Positions 1 to 6,382 of a stretch of DNA of 7,040 nt are shown here, piece after piece. Source of the stretch: CAZZIQ01 sp964654355 (GTDB taxonomy: Bacteria > Pseudomonadota > Gammaproteobacteria > GCF-002020875); contig CAZZIQ010000052.1 in the NCBI GenBank assembly GCA_964654355.1, positions 1 through 7,040 on the forward strand, in the 5' to 3' direction. A program made the translations under genes and the position numbers. Below the pieces are notes generated by a model. The model had not been told where the DNA came from and made no database searches. It was given only the letters and a program-made list of their open reading frames with translations. Position 1 is the first letter of the stretch; every line of letters begins with the position of its first letter.

Positions 1-862
1 TCACTGCGGCACAGATCTCATCAACCGAGACCAACACCACTTCATCGACCAAGTCGCGCGCGAGCTTAAAGGTTTCTTTACCGATCTGACGCACGGCAAC
101 GCCATCGACGAACAGGCCGACTTGATCGAGTTTGACCCGGCGATCCGCCGCCATCGCCGCATGCAAGGTCGGCGCATCATCCGGCTCGACGCCAATGATC
201 TTGACCTCGGGATGCAAGAACTTAAACCACGCCGCCATGCCCGCAATCAAACCGCCACCACCCACCGGCACAAACACCGCATGCAGTGGCGCATTGTGTT
301 GGCGCGTCATTTCCATCGCCACCGTGCCCTGCCCCGCGATCACCAGCGGATCATCGTAGGGATGAATAAAGGTGTAGCCCTTTTCTTCCGCCAGCCCTAA
401 GGCATGGGTCAATGCATCGTCATAGGCGTCGCCATGCAACACGGCCCGCACGCCGCGCGCACGCACCGCTTCGATCTTGATCGCCGGAGTGGTGCGCGGC
501 ATCACAATCACTGCCTTGATGCCAAGTCTCTGGGCCGCGAGCGCCACACCTTGGGCATGGTTACCGGCCGAGGCGGCAATCACACCTCGCGCCAACTCCT
601 CCGCAGAGAGGTTCACAATCTTGTTGTAGGCACCTCGCAACTTGAAAGAAAAGACCTGCTGCAAGTCTTCACGCTTGAGCAGCACCGGACAACCCAAGCG
701 CTGACTCAAACGCGGCGCAGGCTCAAGCGGTGATTCCTGCGCCACGTCGTACACGCGCGCCTTGAGGATCTGCTCGATCATCTGCGACGGGACCTTGATG
801 GCGCCGCCAGCCGCCTTGCGAGCACGAGAAGCCGAGGATTTCACAACGTTTTGCGTAGACAT
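1..862 (-). CDS. ilvA: Threonine ammonia-lyase, biosynthetic (IlvA), N-terminal part; runs off the window
   Basis: PLP enzyme that deaminates L-threonine to 2-oxobutanoate, the committed step of isoleucine synthesis, in the cytoplasm. I translated 287 codons from the ATG at 862; the gene continues beyond position 1. Visible motifs are VLLKRED (60-66), FSFKLRGAY (71-79) with K74 as the expected PLP Schiff-base lysine, SAGNHAQG (98-105), and the phosphate-binding loop PVGGGGL (199-205). The stretch GLFVDGVAVRQIG (249-261) matches the E. coli IlvA pattern closely. The missing C-terminal part should carry the ACT-like domains for isoleucine feedback. Relative to E. coli IlvA there is an Ala/Lys/Ser-rich N-terminal tail before the catalytic core (about residues 1-24). 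The ATG at 862 is the only ATG/GTG/TTG before an in-frame stop at 911-913, and no good Shine-Dalgarno precedes it, which fits a leaderless mRNA. The catabolic TdcB-type enzyme is less likely because the match is to the biosynthetic form, but the regulatory domain that would settle this is not in view. Confidence 0.95.
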   Translation of the reverse strand, partial: MSTQNVVKSSASRARKAAGGAIKVPSQMIEQILKARVYDVAQESPLEPAPRLSQRLGCPVLLKREDLQQVFSFKLRGAYNKIVNLSAEELARGVIAASAGNHAQGVALAAQRLGIKAVIVMPRTTPAIKIEAVRARGVRAVLHGDAYDDALTHALGLAEEKGYTFIHPYDDPLVIAGQGTVAMEMTRQHNAPLHAVFVPVGGGGLIAGMAAWFKFLHPEVKIIGVEPDDAPTLHAAMAADRRVKLDQVGLFVDGVAVRQIGKETFKLARDLVDEVVLVSVDEICAAV

Positions 863-868
863 CCGCGC

Positions 869-897
869 ACGGTAGCAAAGCCCCCGAGCCCTGTCAG
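869..897 (-). promoter_or_regulatory. Predicted ilvA sigma70 promoter, extended -10, start site at the ATG
   Basis: Read on the minus strand: -35 CTGACA (892-897, five of six consensus bases), a 17-bp spacer, and -10 TACCGT (869-874), which keeps the three most conserved bases T, A and final T. It is preceded by TGC (875-877), an extended -10 TG motif. Six bases then separate the -10 from position 862, the A of the ilvA ATG, so the normal start site would fall on the start codon. This is inference from spacing; no transcript data are available. Confidence 0.5.
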
Positions 898-928
898 TAG
901 TCTGACCCAGCTAAATTCGCGGCGCCGC

Positions 929-957
929 TCAGCATTCCCCCACGAGCTGGCTATAAT
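929..957 (+). promoter_or_regulatory. Predicted rpiA-zapG promoter
   Basis: A perfect -10 hexamer TATAAT lies at 952-957. The best-placed -35, TCAGCA at 929-934 with a 17-bp spacer, matches only three of six consensus bases. A start at about 964 would give rpiA a 5' leader of roughly 64 nt. No riboswitch or strong hairpin is visible in that leader. A GAGA at 1017-1020, seven bases before the rpiA ATG, is the likely modest ribosome-binding site. Confidence 0.55.
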
Positions 958-1027
958 CGGTCGTTCAAGATCCAACAGAACCAACCCGGCCACGCTTCTG
1001 CTCCGGCCGCAGTGACGAGATGTACGC

Positions 1028-1690
1028 ATGACGCAAGACGAACTCAAACAGGCTGTAGCCCGCGCCGCAATTGAATATGTAGTACCGGGCGAAATTATTG
1101 GGGTCGGAACAGGCTCTACGGCCAATTTCTTTATTGATGAGCTGGGCAAAATCAAAGGCCAGATCGAAGGCGCAGTCGCTAGCTCAGAAGCCACCGCAGA
1201 ACGCCTGCGTGGCCATGGCATTCAAGTTCTGGATCTCAACAGCGTCGATCGCATGTCAATCTATGTCGATGGTGCTGATGAGAGCAACCGTCACCTGCAC
1301 CTGATCAAGGGCGGCGGCGGCGCGCTCACACGTGAAAAAATCGTCGCCGCAGTTGCAGATAAATTCATTTGCATCGCCGATGGCAGCAAGAAGGTCGATG
1401 TCCTAGGCAAGTTTCCACTGCCGGTGGAAGTCATCCCGATGGCGCGCAGCTATGTGGCACGTCAAATTGTGAAGCAACTCGGCGGCAATCCGGTGCTGCG
1501 CGAAGGTTTCAGAACCGACAACGGCAATATCATTCTCGATGTACACGGCCTACAAATTATGGAGCCGGTAAAAACCGAGAACCTGCTAAACAGCATTGTC
1601 GGCGTGGTTACCAATGGCTTGTTCGCAGCTCGCCCGGCAGATGTCTTACTACTTGGCACCGAGAATGGTGTTGAAACATTGGCGGTTTGA
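1028..1690 (+). CDS. rpiA: Ribose-5-phosphate isomerase A
   Basis: Interconverts D-ribose 5-phosphate and D-ribulose 5-phosphate in the non-oxidative pentose phosphate pathway; cytoplasmic. The 220-residue product is almost the same length as E. coli RpiA (219) and opens with the same MTQDELK. Family residues keep E. coli numbering: the substrate phosphate loop GVGTGST (25-31), YVDGADE (79-85) with D81 and D84, K94 in LIKGGGGALTREKI, and the catalytic base E103. Also present are KFICIAD (112-118) and GKFPLPVEVIPMARS (127-141). The ATG at 1028 is supported by full N-terminal agreement with the family. It is the first gene after the TATAAT promoter and its TGA shares one base with the zapG ATG, so the two are probably co-transcribed and translationally coupled. 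Divergent pairing with ilvA is a known gammaproteobacterial layout. Nothing looks broken. Confidence 0.98.
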   Translation: MTQDELKQAVARAAIEYVVPGEIIGVGTGSTANFFIDELGKIKGQIEGAVASSEATAERLRGHGIQVLDLNSVDRMSIYVDGADESNRHLHLIKGGGGALTREKIVAAVADKFICIADGSKKVDVLGKFPLPVEVIPMARSYVARQIVKQLGGNPVLREGFRTDNGNIILDVHGLQIMEPVKTENLLNSIVGVVTNGLFAARPADVLLLGTENGVETLAV

Positions 1691-2235
1691 TGGAGATGGA
1701 ATCCGTGACTTCGTTATTACTGATTGCAGTGATCGCTTTCCTTCTCGGTGGCGGTGCGGTGTATTTGATGCGCGGCTGCAATCGCGATAAAGAGAAAGAA
1801 CTACAAGACGAACTGGACAATTTGCGCGCCGCGTTTGAGGCCTACCGCCAAGATGTTGGCCGTCACTTCAGTCGTACCTCAGAACTGGTGGACCGTATGA
1901 CGGAGAGCTACCGCGCGGTATATGACCATCTCTCGGATGGCACCCAAAAACTCGTCTACGACCGTCGTTTTGATGAGCAAGGTCGTGTGATTTTCAATCA
2001 AGAACAACGCCCCAGCTTTCCCAAGACGCAACGCCCGGATCAGACCGGCGCAGCACCAGCGATGGACTATGCGCCGCGTGAAAAGGGTGATACCCGCGCG
2101 TCCATCTTCGACCCAGAAAGCTTCAAAGAAACCGATGCCGCACGCGACTATGCACCACGTGAAAAGGGTGACACCCGCGCGTCCATCTTCCGTCCTGAAA
2201 GTTTTAAGGAAGACGACGAAACCAAGCCGTCTTAG
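1690..2235 (+). CDS. zapG: ZapG/YhcB family (DUF1043) inner-membrane cell-division and envelope protein with a duplicated C-terminal motif
   Basis: The 181-residue product has the ZapG/YhcB plan: a short N-terminus, one membrane span at about 7-27, a charged helical coiled-coil-like part (about 32-90), and a disordered polar tail. The signature AYRQDVGRHFSRTSELVDRM (51-70) aligns with E. coli YhcB EYREELVSHFARSAELLDTM. In E. coli the protein is linked to Z-ring, peptidoglycan and envelope functions through interactions with division proteins; the role here is inferred by homology. The E. coli protein is about 130 residues, so this one is longer, mainly because the conserved C-terminal DYxP-type motif is present twice (126-149 and 153-176). 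The chosen ATG at 1690 overlaps the rpiA stop (TGATG), implying coupling. A TTG at 1687 and an ATG at 1696 are also in frame; the membrane span is intact with any of them. Confidence 0.9.
   Translation: MEMESVTSLLLIAVIAFLLGGGAVYLMRGCNRDKEKELQDELDNLRAAFEAYRQDVGRHFSRTSELVDRMTESYRAVYDHLSDGTQKLVYDRRFDEQGRVIFNQEQRPSFPKTQRPDQTGAAPAMDYAPREKGDTRASIFDPESFKETDAARDYAPREKGDTRASIFRPESFKEDDETKPS
2065..2217 (+). repeat. In-frame 81-bp-period tandem duplication inside zapG
   Basis: Two 72-base copies (2065-2136 and 2146-2217) are separated by nine bases, a period of 27 codons. Each encodes DYAPREKGDTRASIF followed by (D/R)PESFKE. By direct comparison 59 of 72 bases and 22 of 24 residues agree. Eight of the ten differing codons are silent, so both copies appear to be under protein-level constraint. 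The duplicated unit corresponds to the short conserved tail motif (PRDY... in E. coli YhcB). Confidence 0.92.
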
Positions 2236-2256
2236 GCTCAGACAATACGTCGACGC

Positions 2257-5200
2257 TTAGAGCAAAACGCGTTCAATGCCGCCGCGCTGTACACGCTGAG
2301 TAAAGCGTTGACCCCAGTCTGCGCCGAGCTTCTGCCGAGCCAACTCGACAACGATGTATTCCGCCTGCAGCCCAGTGCCCTGCTCATAGCGCGACAGGCC
2401 TTGCAAGCAAGACGGGCACGAAGTCAGCAACTTCACCTCATTCTCGGCTGCGCGCTCTTTTCCGATCAAACCACGCAGATTCGTTTGTAGCTCTTCTTCT
2501 TTGCGAAATTTCACCTGCGCCGCGATATCCGGACGCGCCACTGCAAAGGTACCGGACTCACCACAACAACGATCGGCCAGACTGACAGACTGCCCCATCA
2601 ACTGACTGGCGACCGTCAGTGGCGCATGCGTCTTCATCGGGGTATGACACGGATCGTGATAGAGGTACTTGGTTCCGTTCACCCCATCTACCTGCACACC
2701 ACGCTCATGAAGGAACTCATGAATATCGAGCAGGCGACAACCTGGGAAGATGGATTGGAAGTCATATTGCAATAACTGGTCCATACACGTACCACACGAC
2801 ACAATCACCGTATGGATATCGAGGTAGTTGAGCGTGTTGGCAACACGATGGAACAACACACGATTCTCCATCGAAATGCGACTGCCACGTGCCGTATCAC
2901 CGGATGAGGTCTGCGGATAGCCACAGCAGAGGTAACCTGGCGGCAAGACCGTTTGCACACCGGCATCGTACAACATCGCCAGCGTAGCCAGACCCACCTC
3001 ACCATACAGACGCTCGGAGCCACAGCCCGGAAAATAGAACACAGCCTCGCTGTCACTCTCACTCAACTGCGGGTCCCGCAGGATCGGCACAAAGCGCGCA
3101 TCTTCAAGACCCAACAAGGCACGCGGCGTCGGCGAACGCTCTGGCTTGGGCAAGGGGCGCTCAAGGAAATGTACGACCTGTTGCGTGATCGCCGTCTTAC
3201 CCGTCGTTGCCGCAGGAATCGCAGGACGCAGACGCTGCAATAGGCCCCGCGTCCATTGATGCGCCACACGTTGTGCGCGATAGCCCCACCCCACCATCGC
3301 AGTCCGCATCCAACGAATACTGCGAGGGTCAGTAACATTCAAGAACTGCATCGCTAGCCAAGTGCCGGGGCTGTTACGACGTTGCCGTCGCTGCTTCAAC
3401 CATGCGCGCATATGAATCGAAACATCACCAAAGTCGATGTTTACCGGGCATGGATTGGCGCAGCGGTGGCACACCGTACAGTGATCCGCAACATCATTGA
3501 GCTCATCAAAGTGACGCGTTGAAATACCGCGACGGGTCTGCTCCTCATAAAGGAAGGCTTCCAGAATCAAACCCGTAGCAAGAATCTTATTACGCGGCGA
3601 ATACAACAGATTGGCGCGCGGTACGTGGGTGGTACAAACCGGTTTGCACTTCCCGCAACGCAAACAATCCTTGATTTCTTCATTGATCTTGCCCAGCTCG
3701 GTTGCCTCAAGAATCAAAGCCTCTTGCTCAAGCAAACGCAGCGACGGCGTATAAGCACGAGCCAACCCCGATCCGGCCAAAAGCTTTCCAGCATTAAAAC
3801 GACCCTTCGGATCAACCTCGTCTTTGTACTGTTTAAATTCATCAATGGCACGCCCACCCAAGAACTGCATCTTGGTCAAACCGATCCCATGCTCACCCGA
3901 GATCACGCCTCCAAGCTGGGTTGCCAATTGCATGATGCGCTCTACCACGCGATCCGCTTCTTGCAGCATCGCATAGTCATTCGAATGCACCGGGATGTTG
4001 GTGTGCACGTTGCCATCACCCGCATGCATATGCGTTGCAACAAACAAGCGACTTGCCCGAATCTGCGCATGAATCTTGTCGATGCGCTCACGCACACCCA
4101 CAAAAGCCGTGCCAGTAAAAATTTCTTTCAACGGGCGCTCAACTTCCTTGCGCCACGAGACACGTAGCTGCTGACGCTGCAACAAACGAAACAAGCTCGG
4201 CACTTCGCCTTGTAAGTCAACCGCCGTCAGATCAAAGCCCTGCGGAAACGCTTCTGCATGTTCATGTGCGGGCAGGTCCATACGTTCGAGCAGGCTGCGC
4301 CAGCGGTGTGCCACCACCTCTAACAACTCACGCGCCGCAGTTTTCTTGGCGGCAAGGATCCCGCCTGCTTCATCGCTATCAAGAATTTCGGGATCGCGAC
4401 TGCGCTCCGGTAAATCCCCTTCGAGGTAACCCAAGACCGCATCCACGATCATCAGCTTGTTACGAATGGATTGCTCGATGTTGATGCGCTCAATGCCATC
4501 GGCGTAATCAGCAAGTCGTGGCAATGGGATCACCACGTCTTCATTGATTTTGAACGCGTTGGTGTGCGCTGCAATCGCCGCAGTACGTGCGCGATCCGCC
4601 CAGAAACTGCGCCGCGCCTCGGGACTGACCGCAATAAAGCCTTCCGCATCGCGCACTGCAGCGGCGCGAACAACTGCACTACTGGCCTGTGCCACAGCAT
4701 CTTCGTCATCACCGGTAATGTCTGCAATCAACACCATACGCGGCAACTCGGCGCGCGGCGCCTTGGTGGAATAACCCACCGCTTTCACATACCGCGCATC
4801 GAGATGTTCGAGACCAGCGAGCTGCACGCCCGACGCTGCTTCAATCAGGTTGATGGTTTCGACAATTGCCGGGACAGCACGATGCAAATCCGGATCAAAG
4901 AACTCAAGGCAGACCGTACGGGTATAACTGGGCATTCGATGCAGAACAAAGTCAGCTGAAGTGATCAAGCCATCACAGCCTTCTTTTTGTACGCCCGGCA
5001 AGCTACCTAGGAATTTATTGGTGACGTCTTTGCCAAGCCCAGGCTGACGCAACTCTTCTGCGCGCAAAGTGAGCTCTTTGACTGGACCCTGGGTAGTTTT
5101 TCCATCCGCCGCAAAGCGCGTCACTGAGAAGCGCGCATAGGGCACGTCATGAATCTTGCCAAGGTTGTGATCGAGACGCTCCACCTCGATCCAATCCGCA

Positions 5201-6114
5201 TCTGGCGTCACCATGCGCCAGCGCACCAAGTTGTCCAGCGTTGTTCCCCACAACACGGCTTTCTTGCCACCGGCATTCATGGCGACATTGCCACCAATGG
5301 TAGAGGCATCTTGCGACGTGGGATCAACGGCAAACACCAAGCCTGCCGCTTCAGCGACCTCAGAGACCCGACGCGTCACTACACCCGCACCGGCACGAAT
5401 CACCGGCACTTGATGCGCAACACCTTGCACCGTTTCCTTACGGATCTCACTGAGATTTTCCAGCTTCTCCGTATTGATCACTGCACTTTGCGGTGTCAGC
5501 GGTACGGCACCACCGGTATAACCGGTTCCGCCGCCACGAGGAATGATGCTCAGGCCAAGCTCGATACAAACCGCTACGACCGCCTGTACTTCTTCTTCGG
5601 TATCAGGATTGATGACGACAAAGGGATATTCAACGCGCCAGTCCGATGCATCAGTGACATGTGACACCCGCGCCAGACCGTCGAAACGAATGTTGTCTTT
5701 ACGAGTGACGCGACTGAGCTTGCGCAGGGCACGCTTGCGTGCCTGCGCACCGGCTTGCATCTCCCCTTCAAACGACTGCACCGCCGCGCGTGCGCGCTGC
5801 AACAACTTCAATGCTGCATCATTGCCATCAGCACGCGCTGCGATTTGATCCAAACGATGGTGCAAGGCATGCACCAAGGATTGACCACGCTTGCGATTCT
5901 CCAGCAAGTCATCTTGGATGAACGGATTGCGTGCGATGACCCAAAGGTCGCCTAAGACCTCAAACAACATCCGCGCCGAACGCCCTGTACGTCGTTGCCC
6001 ACGCAAGCCGTCCAGCAGCGTCCACGCCTCCTCGCCGAGGAAGCGCATCACGATCTCGCGGTCAGAAAACGAGGTGTAGTTGTACGGAATCTCGCGAATG
6101 CGAGGCGCGGTCAT
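2257..6114 (-). CDS. Giant FAD-linked oxidase / Fe-S oxidoreductase fusion (DUF3683 - GlcD-like - 2x[4Fe-4S] - 2xCCG)
   Basis: About 1285 residues, predicted to oxidise a 2-hydroxyacid (lactate, glycolate or 2-hydroxyglutarate-like; substrate unknown) and pass electrons through Fe-S centres, probably to the quinone pool at the inner face of the membrane. Numbering from the ATG at 6114: DUF3683 start IREIPYNYTSFSDREIV (6-22); FAD-binding PCMH-type domain about 160-395 with RGGGTGYTGG (193-202) and DPTSQDASTIGGN (264-276); FAD-oxidase C-terminal domain to about 780 with THMHAGDGNVH (H695, H697, H704) and SGEHGIG (739-745); two CxxCxxCxxxC sets (C817/820/823/827 and C879/882/885/889); two CCG domains (C1031, C1063-1064, C1107/1110; C1156, C1183-1184, C1233/1236). 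All ligands are intact. E. coli YdiJ and the split GlcD/GlcF system are relatives; the DUF3683 form of this size is best known to me from betaproteobacteria. A TTG at 6138 is also in frame, but ATG 6114 leads straight into the conserved N-terminus. Its 3' end faces zapG. Confidence 0.93.
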   Translation of the reverse strand: MTAPRIREIPYNYTSFSDREIVMRFLGEEAWTLLDGLRGQRRTGRSARMLFEVLGDLWVIARNPFIQDDLLENRKRGQSLVHALHHRLDQIAARADGNDAALKLLQRARAAVQSFEGEMQAGAQARKRALRKLSRVTRKDNIRFDGLARVSHVTDASDWRVEYPFVVINPDTEEEVQAVVAVCIELGLSIIPRGGGTGYTGGAVPLTPQSAVINTEKLENLSEIRKETVQGVAHQVPVIRAGAGVVTRRVSEVAEAAGLVFAVDPTSQDASTIGGNVAMNAGGKKAVLWGTTLDNLVRWRMVTPDADWIEVERLDHNLGKIHDVPYARFSVTRFAADGKTTQGPVKELTLRAEELRQPGLGKDVTNKFLGSLPGVQKEGCDGLITSADFVLHRMPSYTRTVCLEFFDPDLHRAVPAIVETINLIEAASGVQLAGLEHLDARYVKAVGYSTKAPRAELPRMVLIADITGDDEDAVAQASSAVVRAAAVRDAEGFIAVSPEARRSFWADRARTAAIAAHTNAFKINEDVVIPLPRLADYADGIERINIEQSIRNKLMIVDAVLGYLEGDLPERSRDPEILDSDEAGGILAAKKTAARELLEVVAHRWRSLLERMDLPAHEHAEAFPQGFDLTAVDLQGEVPSLFRLLQRQQLRVSWRKEVERPLKEIFTGTAFVGVRERIDKIHAQIRASRLFVATHMHAGDGNVHTNIPVHSNDYAMLQEADRVVERIMQLATQLGGVISGEHGIGLTKMQFLGGRAIDEFKQYKDEVDPKGRFNAGKLLAGSGLARAYTPSLRLLEQEALILEATELGKINEEIKDCLRCGKCKPVCTTHVPRANLLYSPRNKILATGLILEAFLYEEQTRRGISTRHFDELNDVADHCTVCHRCANPCPVNIDFGDVSIHMRAWLKQRRQRRNSPGTWLAMQFLNVTDPRSIRWMRTAMVGWGYRAQRVAHQWTRGLLQRLRPAIPAATTGKTAITQQVVHFLERPLPKPERSPTPRALLGLEDARFVPILRDPQLSESDSEAVFYFPGCGSERLYGEVGLATLAMLYDAGVQTVLPPGYLCCGYPQTSSGDTARGSRISMENRVLFHRVANTLNYLDIHTVIVSCGTCMDQLLQYDFQSIFPGCRLLDIHEFLHERGVQVDGVNGTKYLYHDPCHTPMKTHAPLTVASQLMGQSVSLADRCCGESGTFAVARPDIAAQVKFRKEEELQTNLRGLIGKERAAENEVKLLTSCPSCLQGLSRYEQGTGLQAEYIVVELARQKLGADWGQRFTQRVQRGGIERVLL

Positions 6115-6178
6115 GAGCGTGGCCTGTGCTGCAAACAAAATGCGCCAGTCATCACAACCGGCGCTCAGGCGTAATCAT
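6111..6178 (-). other. Two overlapping candidate mini-ORFs leading into the oxidoreductase start
   Basis: On the minus strand an ATG at 6178 opens an 8-codon frame (MITPERRL) whose TGA (6154-6152) shares a base with an ATG at 6152. That second ATG opens a 13-codon frame (MTGAFCLQHRPRS) whose TGA (6113-6111) overlaps the oxidoreductase ATG as ATGA. Neither has a convincing Shine-Dalgarno directly upstream; a GAGGAG lies at 6216-6211, beyond the terminator hairpin. Such short chains can arise by chance, so expression is unproven. Confidence 0.2.
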
Positions 6179-6206
6179 AAAATAAAAACGCGGCCAGATG
6201 GCCGCG
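6179..6206 (-). terminator. Rho-independent terminator, minus strand
   Basis: On the minus strand CGCGGCC pairs with GGCCGCG (6189-6206) as a perfect 7-bp GC stem around the 4-base loop ATCT, followed at once by TTTTTATTTT (6188-6179). The T tract fixes the direction as minus. It lies 65 bases before the oxidoreductase ATG and about 177 bases after the stop of the upstream membrane-protein gene. It could therefore end that transcript, end a small RNA, or attenuate the oxidoreductase. Confidence 0.88.
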
Positions 6207-6275
6207 TAATCTCCTCGGTGGGTTTTGTTATTTGTGTGCTTTTTATTGTTTTTCGTTGCAAGCGTTTCACAACGT
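6179..6275 (-). ncRNA. Candidate Hfq-type small RNA or attenuated leader, about 96 nt
   Basis: It is bounded by a predicted promoter (start near 6275) and the intrinsic terminator. From about +2 a hairpin can form: CGTTGTGA (6274-6267) pairs with TTGCAACG (6261-6254) as eight pairs, two of them G-U, with the loop AACGC. Next comes a nearly unstructured A-rich stretch (6253-6223) with several A-R-N triplets of the sort bound by the distal face of Hfq. Then follow CCCACC, GAGGAG and the terminator with its U-rich tail. I find no reading frame of note inside. I do not recognise it as a known Rfam family. The alternative is a 5' leader whose read-through product expresses the oxidoreductase. Confidence 0.45.
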
Positions 6276-6281
6276 GCCGTC

Positions 6282-6336
6282 ATCCTAGGTAAGTAACTGC
6301 TTTCGGTCAACCCCTTGTTTTTATTATTAATAATTC
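6282..6336 (-). promoter_or_regulatory. Predicted strong sigma70 promoter with UP-like tract
   Basis: On the minus strand -35 TTGACC (6310-6305, five of six consensus bases) and -10 TAGGAT (6287-6282, four of six) are exactly 17 bp apart. Immediately upstream of the -35 and a GGGG is an almost pure A/T tract (6336-6315), in the position of an UP element for the RNA polymerase alpha subunit. The predicted start is near 6275, directly before a hairpin. It would drive the candidate small RNA and, by read-through, the oxidoreductase gene. Confidence 0.6.
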
Positions 6337-6382
6337 AGCAAATAGCAATATACCTATTGAAAAACTCGGGAAATTTGGCGCG

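Noticed and set aside
122..733. Plus-strand open frames of 92 and 109 codons
   Set aside because: Antisense to ilvA, which has full motif support on the minus strand.
987..1009. CGGCC...GGCCG inverted repeat in the rpiA leader
   Set aside because: Five pairs around a 13-base loop; too weak to claim as a regulatory structure.
841..1221. 126-codon open frame on the minus strand across the ilvA-rpiA gap
   Set aside because: It covers the intergenic promoters and runs antisense into rpiA and into ilvA out of frame; no RBS and no recognisable protein pattern.
2210..2233. AAGACG...CGTCTT hairpin at the end of zapG
   Set aside because: 12-base loop, inside the coding sequence, and no T tract on either strand.
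2248..2255. CGTCGACG palindrome between the convergent genes
   Set aside because: Eight bases only, expected by chance, with no supporting context.
3625..4167. 180-codon plus-strand open frame
   Set aside because: It lies fully antisense within the Fe-S oxidoreductase, whose motifs are intact there; no domain-like sequence or RBS.
4471..4959. 162-codon plus-strand open frame
   Set aside because: Antisense shadow of the oxidoreductase's FAD-oxidase region.
5149..5664. 171-codon plus-strand open frame
   Set aside because: Antisense shadow of the FAD-binding domain; composition reflects the codon bias of the real strand.
6115..6138. TTG at 6138 as the oxidoreductase start (eight extra residues)
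   Set aside because: No better RBS than the ATG at 6114; the ATG begins right before the conserved N-terminal motif. Not fully excluded.
6257..6269. TGCAAGCGTTTCA, resembling a LacI-family operator, just downstream of the predicted start
   Set aside because: The half-sites do not match well; the sequence is better explained as part of the 5' hairpin of the candidate RNA.
6323..6334. Perfect 12-bp A/T palindrome ATTATTAATAAT
   Set aside because: Low-complexity A/T sequence; more simply part of the UP-like tract.
6341..6358. AATAG...CTATT inverted repeat downstream of the membrane-protein gene
   Set aside because: Only five A/T-rich pairs and no T tract, so not a credible terminator.
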